Shown here in pieces: positions 44,542 to 55,471 of a stretch of DNA of 64,000 nucleotides. The first letter of the stretch is position 1. Each line of letters begins with the position of its first letter. A model generated the notes under the pieces. The model searched no databases and was not told the DNA's origin. It saw only the letters and a list, made by a program, of their open reading frames with translations. This stretch comes from Pseudomonas sp. B6002 (GTDB lineage: Bacteria > Pseudomonadota > Gammaproteobacteria > Pseudomonadales > Pseudomonadaceae): positions 650,198 through 714,197 of the forward strand of contig NZ_JACAOY010000006.1 in the NCBI RefSeq assembly GCF_013385985.1, given 5' to 3'. A program made the position numbers and the translations under genes.

Positions 44542-45333
44542 TCAGCGCTTGAGCACGGTTTGATATCGCCCAGGCGTAATGCCGTAAGCCGCGCGAAAAT
44601 GCCGGTTGAGGTGGCTCTGGTCGGCAAAGCCCAAATCATGGGCCACGTCGCTCGCGGCGGCGCCGTTGCGCAGCAGGCCTTTGGCGCGCCGGGTGCGCAG
44701 TTGCATGGCCCATTGCCGTGGGCTCAAGCCGGTTTCTTTCTGGAAGGCGCGCAGCAGATGGAATTTGGATAGCCCGAGTTCATCGCCCAAGTGGTCCAGG
44801 GGCAGCGATTGATGCAACTGCTCGGCGAGCAACTCCTGGGCGCGGCTGATCAGGTTCCTACCGGTCGCCGTGCTGCCTGGTACACGCACACCGCTGACCG
44901 CAACCACTTCCCCCAACAGCAGCACCAAGGCTTCTTCGTTCAGTTCTCGGACTAGAAGGTCGGGACTCAATGCGCCTTGCACCGCTGCCGCGAGGCGTTG
45001 TGCCAGTTGCGGTTGAAAGCACAGCGAGCGATCGAACTCCAGGTGCACCAGGCCGAGGTCTGTCGCCAGCTGATCCGCCATCGCGTACAGGCTGACAAAT
45101 TGCCAGGGCGCACCCTCGGCCGCGCCACCGCCTTGAATCTGCCCTGGGTTATACAAGGTGATAGTGCCCGGGCCCGCCTGGAATTCGCGACGGTCCAGCC
45201 AGACTTTTTCCTCGCCCACCAGGTTCACGCCGATCACGCACTCATCGTGGCTGTGCCGCGCAAAGGACAGGCCAGTGCAGGTGGTGCTGGTGACTTCGTA
45301 GTTGCCCAGCCAGGCGTGTTGCATGGCGCTCAT
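44542..45333 (-). CDS. AraC-family transcriptional regulator
   Basis: 263 residues. An N-terminal cupin sensor domain (FARHSHDECVIGVNLVGEEK and the NPGQIQGGG block) is followed by an AraC HTH pair (LDHLGDELGLSKFHLLRAFQ and VAHDLGFADQSHLNRHFR). Directly upstream of the LysE exporter gene on the same strand; such pairs often form an amino-acid-responsive export unit. Confidence 0.9.
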   Translation of the reverse strand: MSAMQHAWLGNYEVTSTTCTGLSFARHSHDECVIGVNLVGEEKVWLDRREFQAGPGTITLYNPGQIQGGGAAEGAPWQFVSLYAMADQLATDLGLVHLEFDRSLCFQPQLAQRLAAAVQGALSPDLLVRELNEEALVLLLGEVVAVSGVRVPGSTATGRNLISRAQELLAEQLHQSLPLDHLGDELGLSKFHLLRAFQKETGLSPRQWAMQLRTRRAKGLLRNGAAASDVAHDLGFADQSHLNRHFRAAYGITPGRYQTVLKR

Positions 45334-45369
45334 CGTGTCGGCCCGAAGCAGAATGAGCGCCGAGCATAA

Positions 45370-46653
45370 CTAAATACTCAAGCGCAACGCGAGCGCCGCA
45401 AGGGTGATCAACAACACGGGCAACGTCAGCACTATCCCGACTTTAAAGTAGTAGCCCCAGGTAATGTTGATGCCCTTGCGCGCCAGGATATGCAGCCAGA
45501 GCAGGGTCGCCAGGCTGCCGATTGGCGTGATCTTGGGGCCCAGGTCGCTGCCGATGACGTTGGCGTAGATCATGGCGTCCTTGACTACGCCCACCGCATG
45601 ACTGGCTTCGATGGACAGCGCGCCGATCAATACCGTCGGCAGGTTGTTCATCACCGAGGACAGCAACGCCGTCAGCACCCCGGTGCCCAACGCGGCACCC
45701 CACACGCCGTAACCGACGAAGCTGTCGAGCCAGGTGGCCAGGTAAGTGGTCAGGCCGGCGTTACGCAGGCCATATACCACCAGGTACATGCCCAGGGAAA
45801 AGATCACGATCTGCCAAGGCGCTTCCTTGAGGACCTTGCGCGTGGAAATCGTGTGGCCCTTGGCGGCGATCACCAACAGCAGCACCGCACAGGCGGCCGA
45901 AATGGCGCTGATGGGAATGCCTAAGGGTTCCAACGCAAAACAGCCGACCAGCAGGATGCCCAGCACCCACCAGCCGGCGCGAAACGTGGCGCGGTCATGG
46001 ATCGCATTGGCGGGATCGTCCAGGTCCGCCGGGTCGTAGGTGGCGGGGATATCACGGCGGAAGAACCACAGCAGCACCGCCAGGGTGGCGGCGACGCTGA
46101 CGACGTTCACCGGCACCATCACGGCGGCGTATTCGTTGAAGCCAATCTTGAAGTAGTCGGCCGAGACAATATTCACCAGGTTCGACACCACCAACGGCAG
46201 GCTGGCCGTGTCGGCGATAAACCCTGCGCCCATGACGAACGCCAGGGTGGCCGCTGGCGAAAAACGCAGCGCCAACAGCATCGACATCACGATAGGCGTG
46301 AGGATCAGCGCCGCTCCGTCATTGGCAAACAGCGCCGACACCAACGCCCCCAGCAGCACCATGTAGGCAAACAGCCGCCGACCGCGCCCACGCCCCCAGC
46401 GCGCCACATGCAGGGCGGCCCAGGCAAAAAAGCCGGCTTCGTCCAGCAACAGGCTGATGACGATCAGCGCGACAAACGTACCGGTGGCATTCCAGATGAT
46501 GTGCCACACCACCGGGATGTCTGCCAGGCTGATCACCCCACAGGCCAAGGCCAGGATGGCGCCCATCGTCGCGCTCCAGCCGACGCCCAACCCCTTGGGC
46601 TGCCAAATGACCAACACGATGGTGAGTAGAAAGATGCCAACGGCTACGAGCAT
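45370..46653 (-). CDS. arsB: ArsB-type arsenite efflux transporter
   Basis: 427 residues, about 12 helices. It is close to ArsB throughout, for example [19 protein letters not shown] at the start and [17 protein letters not shown] in the middle. ArsB exports arsenite/antimonite with protons, optionally with ArsA. The usual arsR and arsC neighbours are absent, so this is either a lone copy or one split from a canonical ars operon elsewhere. Confidence 0.92.
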   Translation of the reverse strand: MLVAVGIFLLTIVLVIWQPKGLGVGWSATMGAILALACGVISLADIPVVWHIIWNATGTFVALIVISLLLDEAGFFAWAALHVARWGRGRGRRLFAYMVLLGALVSALFANDGAALILTPIVMSMLLALRFSPAATLAFVMGAGFIADTASLPLVVSNLVNIVSADYFKIGFNEYAAVMVPVNVVSVAATLAVLLWFFRRDIPATYDPADLDDPANAIHDRATFRAGWWVLGILLVGCFALEPLGIPISAISAACAVLLLVIAAKGHTISTRKVLKEAPWQIVIFSLGMYLVVYGLRNAGLTTYLATWLDSFVGYGVWGAALGTGVLTALLSSVMNNLPTVLIGALSIEASHAVGVVKDAMIYANVIGSDLGPKITPIGSLATLLWLHILARKGINITWGYYFKVGIVLTLPVLLITLAALALRLSI

Positions 46654-46793
46654 TGAATGTCCCCGGGAAGGATGAAATCGCGTAAGGATTGACCTATGGC
46701 ATGGCTTTTTAATTCAGCGACAAGTGCCTGAAATTAAAATGAAACACTACTGTCCTAAAGTGCCCGACCATTGGTGATAAAGGAAGTAACCGC

Positions 46794-47009
46794 GTGACCC
46801 GTGCCACTCGCAACCTGCGCAAGACCCTCGATTCCGTCGCGGAAAATAACGAAACTGCGGCGTTTGACCTGATGCGCGCCGTTGAGAAACTCGGCGATGA
46901 AGTGCTGCGCCAGCGCCTGCTCAATACCATTCACCGTCTTAACCAGGACGCCTACGAACTTCGCGAAGCCCGCGATTCGGTGGAACAGGTGTCGGTCAAG
47001 CTCGCCTGA
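46794..47009 (+). CDS. Small coiled-coil conserved protein
   Basis: 71 residues, GTG start at 46794 with AAGGAAG 8 bases upstream. Predicted all-helical (DLMRAVEKLGDEVLRQRLL, TIHRLNQDAYELREARDSV), probably a coiled-coil dimer. No family recognised. Confidence 0.7.
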   Translation: MTRATRNLRKTLDSVAENNETAAFDLMRAVEKLGDEVLRQRLLNTIHRLNQDAYELREARDSVEQVSVKLA

Positions 47010-47079
47010 GCACGATCGTTCAAGACAAGCCTTTTTTCCACTGGCATGCTTGTCGACTGTTTGTCGATGAGCCGTTTCC

Positions 47080-47775
47080 ATGCCTACTGCCGTCCCTTTC
47101 AACGCCTTCGCTCGCGGCGCCATCGCCGTCATTCCGTTATCCCTGGCCTGCGCACCGTGGGGGCTGCTGGCCGGCTCCATGGCGATCGATGCGCAATTCA
47201 GCCCGCTCGAAGCCCAAGGGCTCTCTGCCATCGTGTTTGCCGGCGCCGCACAATTGGTGGCGATCGGGATGGTCAAGGGTGGCGCCAGCCTGATTTCCAT
47301 CGTGCTGACCACACTGTTGCTCACCTCCCAGCATTTGCTCTACGGCATGCACATGCGCCCCACGTTATCGGCACTCAATACGCGCTGGCGCATGAGCCTG
47401 GGCTTCTTGCTGACCGATGAATTCTTTGCACTGGTCAACCACTATGACCGCGAAACCTTCAACCGCTGGTATGCGCTGGGCGTGGGCCTGACGTTCTATA
47501 TCGCCTGGAACCTCTTCACCCTGGCCGGCATTGTGCTCGGCAAAAGCATCCCAGGGCTTGATCAACTGGGGCTGGAGTTCTCGATTGCTGCAACGTTCAT
47601 TGCCTTGATCACGCCGGTGGTGCGTGACGTGCCGACGGTGGTGTGCGTGGCGGTGTCCTTGCTGTTCTCGGTGTGGCTGAGTTACCTGCATTGGGAATCG
47701 GCGGTGGTGGTGTCCGGGGTATTGGGGATGAGCGCAGGGTATGCCTGCAAGCGGCTGGGAGTCGGGCAGCAATGA
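47080..47775 (+). CDS. azlC: AzlC-family branched-chain amino acid exporter subunit
   Basis: 231 residues with about six helices. AzlC motifs include IPLSLACAPWGLLAG and AQGLSAIVFAGAAQLVAIGM. It pairs with AzlD at a 4-bp overlapping ATGA junction to form the two-subunit exporter for branched-chain amino acids (AzlCD/YgaZH). Confidence 0.93.
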   Translation: MPTAVPFNAFARGAIAVIPLSLACAPWGLLAGSMAIDAQFSPLEAQGLSAIVFAGAAQLVAIGMVKGGASLISIVLTTLLLTSQHLLYGMHMRPTLSALNTRWRMSLGFLLTDEFFALVNHYDRETFNRWYALGVGLTFYIAWNLFTLAGIVLGKSIPGLDQLGLEFSIAATFIALITPVVRDVPTVVCVAVSLLFSVWLSYLHWESAVVVSGVLGMSAGYACKRLGVGQQ

Positions 47776-48083
47776 TCTACATCATGATCGTGGCCATGGG
47801 CCTGGTGGTATTTTTCAACCGTTACCTGTTTATCGAACCGCGCCTGCCGGTGCGCCTCAACCGTGGCGCGCGAGAGTTTCTCGGGTTCGCCGTGCCGGGC
47901 ATGCTGACGGCGATTTGCGGGCCGATCATTTTCCTGGCCGACCATAAGCTAAATCTGAGCCCGGCCAATCCTTACCTGCTGGCGGGCATCAGTGCCGTCG
48001 CGTTGATGTTCTGGACGCGTAGCGTACTGATCACGGTGCTGCTGAGCATGGCGTTGTTCTACCTGTTTCGCTGGTGGCTCTGA
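47772..48083 (+). CDS. azlD: AzlD-family branched-chain amino acid exporter subunit
   Basis: 103 residues, four helices, start at the ATGA overlap with azlC (47772-47775). LPVRLNRGAREFLGFAVPGML is typical of the small AzlD partner. Confidence 0.9.
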   Translation: MIYIMIVAMGLVVFFNRYLFIEPRLPVRLNRGAREFLGFAVPGMLTAICGPIIFLADHKLNLSPANPYLLAGISAVALMFWTRSVLITVLLSMALFYLFRWWL

Positions 48084-48097
48084 ACCGCAGGCGAAAA

Positions 48098-48119
48098 AAA
48101 GCCCGCGGGAGAGCGGGCA
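48098..48119. other. GC hairpin after azlD
   Basis: GCCCGC / GCGGGC stem with a 6-base loop, preceded on the plus strand by an A run, so the T run falls on the minus-strand side. It may act as a terminator for minus-strand transcripts or simply end azlCD with the help of the stem. Confidence 0.4.
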
Positions 48120-48267
48120 GAAGGGAGACTTCTTAAAAATGAGCCTGCCGACTATAGGCGGGCCCTTGTCCATTCACAGTGAAACTAAATTCATCCAGCT
48201 GTCAGCGAAGCAACCCACACAGGTGCTTAATGGTAGAGTCGCGTTTTTTTTCCAAGGAAGCGATGGC

Positions 48268-48621
48268 ATGCACAAGCTGGTGATTGGCGCGTTGGTGGTG
48301 GCAGCACTGTCCGGTTGCGCGGGCTCGAAGATGAAAGACGCGCGCGCTGGCACGCCCTACAAGACCCTGGCGTCGGACAAGGCTCCTCTGGTGGTTGCCC
48401 AATGTGTGCAGTTCGGTTGGCAGGATGAAACCGTATTCGGCGTCGACGCCGGCGGGTTCAAGGAGCCGATCGAGGCGGGCGGTTTTACCGTCTACACCAC
48501 CGGTGGCGATTACTTCGTCGACGTGCGCAGCGCCGGTGCCGGCTCCACGGTCAATTACTTTGCAGCCGAGACCAGCATGGTCGCCCAACGGCGCTTGGCG
48601 GCCCTCGCGACCTGCCTGTAA
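48268..48621 (+). CDS. Small lipoprotein
   Basis: 117 residues from the ATG at 48268, with AAGGA upstream. Lipobox LSGC (C17). The mature part has three further cysteines and mixed strands, no recognised domain. Probably an outer-membrane lipoprotein (residue +2 is Ala, not Asp). Confidence 0.8.
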   Translation: MHKLVIGALVVAALSGCAGSKMKDARAGTPYKTLASDKAPLVVAQCVQFGWQDETVFGVDAGGFKEPIEAGGFTVYTTGGDYFVDVRSAGAGSTVNYFAAETSMVAQRRLAALATCL

Positions 48622-48760
48622 TCCTTTGCCTTAGATATATTCGGAAAAACCCGGCGGGACAGCCGCCGGACATTGGCCTATCATTCTCCCGCTCGCTCGA
48701 CGTGATGGCTCTTTACCAGTACACGGACGTCGAGGCCGAAACGTCGGGCGGGCCTCTTCC

Positions 48761-50398
48761 TCATTCTCTTTGTTCAAGGCGCCAGCCCTCGGCGTGCCAC
48801 CCCAACACGTGGGTCGGCTTGATCGCCTGCATGAACGCTTCATCGTGGGAAACCACCAGCATTGCCCCGCAAAATCCCTGCAACGCCTGTTCAAAAGCCC
48901 GCACCGATTCCAGGTCCAGGTGGTTGGTCGGTTCATCGAGCAACAACAACTGCGCAGGCACCTCACGCCATAAGGCAATGGCCATCGCGGCCTTCAGGCG
49001 CTCGCCGCCGCTCAATTGGCCACACGGTTGGGTCACACGTGTGGCATCCAGTTGCAGCAAGGCCAGGCGCGTGCGCAATTGAGCTTCAGCCAACGGCGTG
49101 TCGAGCAGGTTGAGCTGCTCAAGGACACTGCGTTGATCGTCCAGTAGCGCCAGGTGCTGATCGATATACGCATTCGATACGTGCACCGCACACTCGCCGC
49201 TGATGGCTTGCCAATGGCCTGCGAGCAGCTTGAGCAAGGTGGATTTGCCGCAGCCGTTCGGCCCCTGGATAGCCACGCGCACAGGCCCTGACAGGTTGAG
49301 CGTGACGTAGCTCGCGGGTGCCCGCGGATCGAGCCAGGGTAATTGGGCATTTTCCACGGTCAGCACGCTACGGCCGTTGGGCAGTGCCGAGCCGGGCAGG
49401 GCCAACAGCGTAGGCGTTTCATCGATCACCCGTTCATAGGCCTGGCGCACCTGGGCATCGAGCTGGTTTTTTTGGGCGTGATGGGCACTGCGCACGGTGC
49501 TGACAATTTCCGTGGCGGCACCTTTCCAGCGAGCCTTGGTAAACCGGTCGACGTTGGCGGTTTCTGCGTGTTTGCGCGAACGCGCGGCATTGCGTTGCAG
49601 GCTGTCGTGGTCTTTTTGCAGGCGCCGCCGTTCGCGACTGCGCTCCAGGCGGGCATGCTCGAGGGCCGCGACAGCCGCGTGTTGTTCGGTATCGCGCTGC
49701 AGGCGATAGGCATCGTAGTTGCCGCCAAACACCCGGGCGCCGAGGGGCGACAGTTCGATGATGCGCTGCATCGTGTTCAGCAATTGTCGGTCATGGCTCA
49801 CCACCACCAGCCCACCACGCCAATCCTCCAGCACCTGGAGCAACCAGGCGCGGCCGGTGCTGTCGAGGTGGTTGGTGGGTTCATCGAGAATCAACAGTTC
49901 GGGTGCGGCCATTAGCGCACCGATCACCGCGACCCTGGCGAGTTGGCCGCCGCTGAGCTGCTCAGCCGGCGTATCCGCGCATAACTGAGACAAACCTGCC
50001 GCATCCAGCGTCGCGCGCAGGCGCTCGGCGAGATCCCAGCGCTCGTCGATCAGTTCCAGGTCGACAGCCTGCGCTTGACCCTGTGCCATGCGCTCAAGGG
50101 CCGCCAGTGTCGTGGCGGTCCCAGTGATGTCCGCGATGCTTTCGCCGGGTTGAACGGCCAGCGTCTGGGCCACGTAAGCCACCGTCGCCGCCCCCTCTAC
50201 CGTGCCAGAAGAAGGGGCCAGCTGGCGGGCGAGCAACTGGGCCAGGATACTTTTACCCAGGCCATTACGGCCAACAATGCCGGTGGGTGTGCGATCAATG
50301 GACAGGTCAAGGTCTTCCAGCAAGGTCTCGCCATTGGCGAACTGGAAGCACACGTGGTGCAGGGAAACGAGAGCGGGCAGCCGTTTGACGTGAGTCAT
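48761..50398 (-). CDS. ABC-F family ATPase (ribosome-associated/antibiotic-resistance type)
   Basis: 545 residues from the ATG at 50398, 7 bases after GGAGG. Two ABC domains without membrane segments: Walker A GIVGRNGLGKSILAQ and GPNGCGKSTLLKLL, signature LSGGQLARVAVIG and LSGGERLKAAMAI, Walker B LLILDEPTNHLD and LLLLDEPTNHLD, separated by a charged linker (about 250-320, ARLERSRERRRLQKD). This is the ABC-F class that acts on ribosomes (Uup/EttA-like or antibiotic resistance). The upstream leader contains an imperfect hairpin (50430-50451) and a T run next to the ribosome site, but their role is unclear. Confidence 0.9.
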   Translation of the reverse strand: MTHVKRLPALVSLHHVCFQFANGETLLEDLDLSIDRTPTGIVGRNGLGKSILAQLLARQLAPSSGTVEGAATVAYVAQTLAVQPGESIADITGTATTLAALERMAQGQAQAVDLELIDERWDLAERLRATLDAAGLSQLCADTPAEQLSGGQLARVAVIGALMAAPELLILDEPTNHLDSTGRAWLLQVLEDWRGGLVVVSHDRQLLNTMQRIIELSPLGARVFGGNYDAYRLQRDTEQHAAVAALEHARLERSRERRRLQKDHDSLQRNAARSRKHAETANVDRFTKARWKGAATEIVSTVRSAHHAQKNQLDAQVRQAYERVIDETPTLLALPGSALPNGRSVLTVENAQLPWLDPRAPASYVTLNLSGPVRVAIQGPNGCGKSTLLKLLAGHWQAISGECAVHVSNAYIDQHLALLDDQRSVLEQLNLLDTPLAEAQLRTRLALLQLDATRVTQPCGQLSGGERLKAAMAIALWREVPAQLLLLDEPTNHLDLESVRAFEQALQGFCGAMLVVSHDEAFMQAIKPTHVLGWHAEGWRLEQRE

Positions 50399-50522
50399 CA
50401 GCACCTCCAAAAAAATGTCTAACAGGCCAACAAGCGCGCCGTGCGGCTTGTCGCAGATACATTTTGGAAGGCTTAGTTGTTCACGTTTGCGGTCGTCCCG
50501 TAAGTCAGAAGGGAGGCAAAGG

Positions 50523-51572
50523 CTAGCGCACCCGGGCCGTCTTCGGCAAGTCAGCGGCCAGTTGCTCAAGAAACATCGCCAAGGCGACTTCCTCGGCTTT
50601 CAGGCCCTTGCGCACCCGAGGCTTGGGCAGTTTGGACAGCTCGCCCAGACTGAAATGCTCCAGCACGGCCGGGTGGATATAGCACTTGCGGCACACCGCC
50701 GGCGTATTCCCCAGTTGCTTGGCAACCGCCTTGACCATGGCCACCACGTGCCGCTTGGCATCCGATTCTGGTTGCCACTCCAGCTCACGCAACACGGCCA
50801 GGGCGAGCGCCGTACCGGCCCAGGTGCGGTAGTCCTTGGCGGTAAAGTCTGCGCCGGTGAGCGTATGAAGGTAGGCGTTGACGTCGTGGGAACTGACGGT
50901 ATGGCGCTCGCCCTGTTCATCCAGGTATTGAAAGAGGTTCTGCCCCGGCAGCTCCAGGCAGCGTTTGACCACGGTGGCCAAGCGGCGGTCTTTGACGCTG
51001 ACCTGATGTTCAACGCCGCTCTTGCCGCGAAACTGGAACAGGATCTCGCTGCCCTGGATGTCCACATGGCGGTTGCGCAGGGTGGTCAGCCCGTAGGATT
51101 TGTTGTCGCGGGCGTATTGGGTATTGCCGACGCGTATCAACGTGGCGTCGAGCAGCATCACCACCGTAGCCAGGACTTTCTCACGGGTGAAACCAGGCTC
51201 GGCAATCTGTGCTTCCAATTGCTTGCGCAGCTTGGGTAGGGCTTCTCCGAACGCCTGCAAGCGCGAGTACTTGTCTGTGTCGCGTACCTCGCGCCAGCGC
51301 GCATGGTAGCGGTACTGTTTGCGGCCACGGGCATCACGGCCGGTGGCTTGCAAGTGGCCGCGCGGGTCGGCGCAGATCCACACATCGGTATAGGCCGGCG
51401 GCACCGCCAGTGCATTGAGGCGCTGGACTTCGTTCGCGTCAGTAATACGCGTGCCTTTGGCATCGAAGTACTGGAACTTGCCGCGCAACGTTTTGCGACG
51501 GATACCCGGCTGGTTATCGTCGACGTAATGCAGGTCGCGGGGCAGGTCGGCAAGCAATGCAGAGTCGGGCAT
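50523..51572 (-). CDS. DNA topoisomerase IB
   Basis: 349 residues from the ATG at 51572, with AAGGAAG upstream. Poxvirus/Deinococcus-type topoisomerase IB. The active site is R147 (ATLIRVGNTQY), K184 (FQFRGKSGVEH), R249 (DYRTWAGT) and the nucleophile Y298 (CRKCYIHPAV). It relaxes supercoils by forming a 3'-phosphotyrosine link. Conserved as a stand-alone gene in many pseudomonads. Confidence 0.92.
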   Translation of the reverse strand: MPDSALLADLPRDLHYVDDNQPGIRRKTLRGKFQYFDAKGTRITDANEVQRLNALAVPPAYTDVWICADPRGHLQATGRDARGRKQYRYHARWREVRDTDKYSRLQAFGEALPKLRKQLEAQIAEPGFTREKVLATVVMLLDATLIRVGNTQYARDNKSYGLTTLRNRHVDIQGSEILFQFRGKSGVEHQVSVKDRRLATVVKRCLELPGQNLFQYLDEQGERHTVSSHDVNAYLHTLTGADFTAKDYRTWAGTALALAVLRELEWQPESDAKRHVVAMVKAVAKQLGNTPAVCRKCYIHPAVLEHFSLGELSKLPKPRVRKGLKAEEVALAMFLEQLAADLPKTARVR

Positions 51573-51650
51573 GGTGCAACTTCCTTGGCAACGAATCAGA
51601 CCGGTATGTCTGATGGACCGCACGCGCGTGCGGTCGTGCCAAAAGCTTTG

Positions 51651-52730
51651 CTAGGCCAGTACCGCCACCGCCTTGATCTGTGCCCAAAGCACCTGGCCGG
51701 GGTGCAGCTGCAACTGGTCGCGGGAGAAGCGGGTGATGCGCGCCAGCAACGGCGTGCCACCAGCCTCCAGGCGCACCAGCACATGGGCGTTGTTGTCGGC
51801 GGTGATGTCCTGGGTGACCGTCACTGGCAAGCGGTTGAGGATGCTGCTGTGCTCTTCGGCCTGCAGGCTGAGGCTCACATCCCGCGCCTGGACCTTGACC
51901 CGCAGTTGCTTGCCCAACGCCAACGGCGCATGGGCCACGCGTATCTGCAAAGCACTGTCGGGCAGTTGCAGGGTGAGCAGTTGATAGTCCGCGTCGTAGG
52001 CGCTGACGGTGCCGTTGACCACCACACCGGCGTCGTCGCCCAGGGCCATGGGCAGGTCGAGCCGAGCCAGGGTTTCGCCGATCGGCCCGCTGGCCAGGGC
52101 CTTGCCGTCGCTCAGCAACACGATGTGGTCGGCCAGCCGCGCCACTTCGTCCTGGGCATGGCTGACGTACAGCACCGGGATGTCCAGCTCATCGTGCAGG
52201 CGTTCAAGGTACGGCAGGATCTCGCCCTTGCGCTTGCTGTCCAGCGCCGCCAGTGGTTCATCCATCAACAGCAGTTTCGGGCTGGTGAGCAAGGCGCGGG
52301 CAATGCCGATGCGCTGGCGCTCACCACCGGACAAGTGCTGCGGGTGACGGTCCAGCAGGTGGCCGATCCCCAGCAATTCGGTGGCCTGGGCCATGTCCAC
52401 CCGGCGTTGCTCGGGTTTGATGCGCTTGAGGCCGAACTCCAGGTTGGCGCGCACCGACAAGTGAGGAAACAGGCTCGCTTCCTGAAACACATAACCCAGG
52501 GCACGCTTGTGCGGTGGCACGAACAGGCCGCTGCGGCTGTCTTGCCAGACCTCATCGTTGATCTGGATAAACCCGTCTTCGGCACGCTCCAGCCCGGCGA
52601 TACAGCGCAGGCAGGTGGTCTTGCCGGAGCCCGAGTGACCGTACAACGCGGTCACGCCACGGCCGGGCAGGTGCAGGTCCACGTCCAGCGCGAAGCCCGC
52701 GTAGTTCAAATTGAGGCGTACATCGATCAT
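51651..52730 (-). CDS. modC: Molybdate ABC transporter ATP-binding protein
   Basis: 359 residues. The ABC ATPase part has Walker [10 protein letters not shown], signature [17 protein letters not shown] and Walker [15 protein letters not shown]-terminal MOP domain (last about 65 residues) binds molybdate. Last gene of modABC, 5 bp after modB. Drives high-affinity molybdate uptake for molybdoenzymes. Confidence 0.95.
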   Translation of the reverse strand: MIDVRLNLNYAGFALDVDLHLPGRGVTALYGHSGSGKTTCLRCIAGLERAEDGFIQINDEVWQDSRSGLFVPPHKRALGYVFQEASLFPHLSVRANLEFGLKRIKPEQRRVDMAQATELLGIGHLLDRHPQHLSGGERQRIGIARALLTSPKLLLMDEPLAALDSKRKGEILPYLERLHDELDIPVLYVSHAQDEVARLADHIVLLSDGKALASGPIGETLARLDLPMALGDDAGVVVNGTVSAYDADYQLLTLQLPDSALQIRVAHAPLALGKQLRVKVQARDVSLSLQAEEHSSILNRLPVTVTQDITADNNAHVLVRLEAGGTPLLARITRFSRDQLQLHPGQVLWAQIKAVAVLA

Positions 52731-52735
52731 CGCGG

Positions 52736-53416
52736 TCAGCTCCAGCCCATCTTGGTTTTACGGCTGGAGTACAACGCCAGCAACACGAGGAACGCGAACA
52801 CCACCATGGAGCCGGCGAGCCAGTGGGCCTGGGCATATTCCATGGCCTCGACATGGTCGTAGATCTGCACCGAGACCACGCGGGTTTTGTCGGGAATGTT
52901 GCCGCCGATCATCAACACCACGCCAAACTCACCGACGGTGTGGGCAAAGCCGAGAATCGATGCGGTGATGAAGCCGGGCCGGGCCAGGGGTAGGATCACC
53001 GTGAAAAACGTGTCCCACGGGTTGGCGCGCAAGGTCGCGGCCACTTCCAGGGGGCGCGTGCCGATGGCGGAAAAGGCGTTTTGCAACGGCTGCACCACAA
53101 ACGGCATGGAATAGATCACCGAGCCAATCACCAGCCCGGCGAAGCTGAAGGTCAGGGTGCCCAGGCCCAGCCATTGGGTGAACTGGCCGAAGTAGCCGTT
53201 GGGGCCCATGGTCAACAGCAGGTAGAAGCCGATCACCGTGGGCGGCAGCACCAACGGCAAGGCGACGACCGCCCCGATGGGGCCGCGCCACCAGGAGCGG
53301 GTGCGCGACAGCCACAGGGCAATCGGAGTGCCGATGACCAGCAGGATCACGGTGGTCAGTGACGCCAGTTTGATGGTCAGCCAGATAGCGGAAAAATCGG
53401 CACTCGACAGGGGCAT
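52736..53416 (-). CDS. modB: Molybdate ABC transporter permease
   Basis: 226 residues, about five helices, with the EAA loop ([22 protein letters not shown]) that contacts ModC. Immediately follows modA without a gap. Confidence 0.95.
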   Translation of the reverse strand: MPLSSADFSAIWLTIKLASLTTVILLVIGTPIALWLSRTRSWWRGPIGAVVALPLVLPPTVIGFYLLLTMGPNGYFGQFTQWLGLGTLTFSFAGLVIGSVIYSMPFVVQPLQNAFSAIGTRPLEVAATLRANPWDTFFTVILPLARPGFITASILGFAHTVGEFGVVLMIGGNIPDKTRVVSVQIYDHVEAMEYAQAHWLAGSMVVFAFLVLLALYSSRKTKMGWS

Positions 53417-54214
<798 letters not shown>

Positions 54215-54231
54215 TTATAGGTAGAAGGCTT

Positions 54232-54261
54232 AACCGCTATGTATGGGAATATATAGCGGTT
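54232..54261. promoter_or_regulatory. ModE-type operator upstream of modA
   Basis: A 30-bp dyad: AACCGCTATGTA, six bases, then TATATAGCGGTT, with a single mismatch between arms, 47 bp before the modA start. It matches the ModE box pattern (CGCTATATA-N6-TATATAGCG). ModE with molybdate would repress modABC from here. No modE gene is in the window. Confidence 0.85.
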
Positions 54262-54303
54262 GGCCATTGCCGGTACAGTGCAAAGTTGCCCCAAGTGTCA
54301 GAA

Positions 54304-55362
54304 CTATTTGAGCTTGGCCAACGCCTGCTCGGCCAGTTGACGTGTCAGGTCATACGTGGAGATATCCTTGCCCAGGCGCAGCGCCTGGCCCGACCACAGG
54401 TTGCTGAAACCCGCTTCATCCTTGGCCTTGAGGGGCATCAGGGCGCCACCGGATGTGGGGAAGGCCGGCGCTGCCGGGTTGATCGCGCCCAGTTCACGCA
54501 TCACCCGGTTGACGATGCCCCGTGCCGGGCGGCCGGTGAACAGGTTGGTCAGCGCGGTTTCGCTGGCCTGGGCATGGCGCAGCGCGTAGTGATGGGACGC
54601 GGTGACATTGGCCTCCGGGGTAAACAGGTACGCGGTGCCGATCTGCACCGCCGAGGCGCCCAGGGCGAAGGCCGCGACGATACCGCGGGCGTCACCGATA
54701 CCGCCTGCGGCAATCACCGGTACGGCGACGGCGTCGACAATTTGCGGTAACAGGGCGAACAAACCGATCTGGGTATTGAGGTCGTCACTCAGGAACAGGC
54801 CGCGATGGCCGCCTGCTTCAATGCCCATGGCGATGATTGCATCGCAGCCGTGTTGCTCCAGCCAGATCGCTTCTTCCACCGTGGTCGCTGACGATAGCAC
54901 CTTGGCGCCGGTGGCTTTTACCCGGTCCAGCAAGGCTTTTTCCGGCAGGCCGAAGTGAAAGCTGACGACCTCGGGGCGGAATTCTTCCACTACCTGGCAA
55001 GCAGCCTCGTTGAATGGCGCGCGGTTGGACACCGGGGTTGGCGCATCAAAATCGGCGCCCAATTCGCGGTAGTAGGGTTCCAGCAATGCCTTCCAGCGAC
55101 GGTCACGGGCCTCGTCGGGCGCCGGTGGCTGGTGACAGAAGAAATTCACGTTGATGGGCCGCGTGCTGGCCTGGCGGATGGTAGTTAACCCCTCGCGCAG
55201 CTGCTCGATGCTCAAGGCTGCGGCGGGCAGTGAACCCAGTGCGCCGGCGTTGTTCGCAGCGATCACCATGGCGGTGGTCGTGCCCACGGCCATGGGGGCC
55301 TGGATGATGGGCAGGTCGATGCCCAGCAGGTCAAGAATGCGCGTGTCTGGCCAGGTGCTCAT
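54304..55362 (-). CDS. Nitronate monooxygenase (class I, NMO/2-nitropropane dioxygenase)
   Basis: 352 residues from the ATG at 55362, with GGAG upstream. TIM barrel with FMN-binding motifs IIQAPMAVGTTTAM, NVNFFCHQPPAP, IAMGIEAGGHRG and AAGGIGDARGIVAAFALGAS. It oxidises propionate-3-nitronate or alkyl nitronates. No catabolic neighbours. Confidence 0.9.
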   Translation of the reverse strand: MSTWPDTRILDLLGIDLPIIQAPMAVGTTTAMVIAANNAGALGSLPAAALSIEQLREGLTTIRQASTRPINVNFFCHQPPAPDEARDRRWKALLEPYYRELGADFDAPTPVSNRAPFNEAACQVVEEFRPEVVSFHFGLPEKALLDRVKATGAKVLSSATTVEEAIWLEQHGCDAIIAMGIEAGGHRGLFLSDDLNTQIGLFALLPQIVDAVAVPVIAAGGIGDARGIVAAFALGASAVQIGTAYLFTPEANVTASHHYALRHAQASETALTNLFTGRPARGIVNRVMRELGAINPAAPAFPTSGGALMPLKAKDEAGFSNLWSGQALRLGKDISTYDLTRQLAEQALAKLK

Positions 55363-55471
55363 GGGGTGCGTCTCCAGCGTGAGTAAGACTTTTCGCTGTT
55401 TTAACAGGGCCCCTGGCACCCGGCCAGTCTGTTTTATTCACTGGACGAAGGCGGTGTTTCGTGCCGTGCCA

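Noticed and set aside
50408-50451. Hairpin plus T run upstream of the ABC-F gene as an antibiotic-induced attenuator
   Set aside because: The T run is about 14 bases away from the stem and next to the ribosome site, so a rho-independent attenuator is not supported.
51303-52862. 519-codon plus-strand frame opposite topoisomerase IB and modC
   Set aside because: Antisense shadow of motif-bearing genes; no ribosome site or domain.
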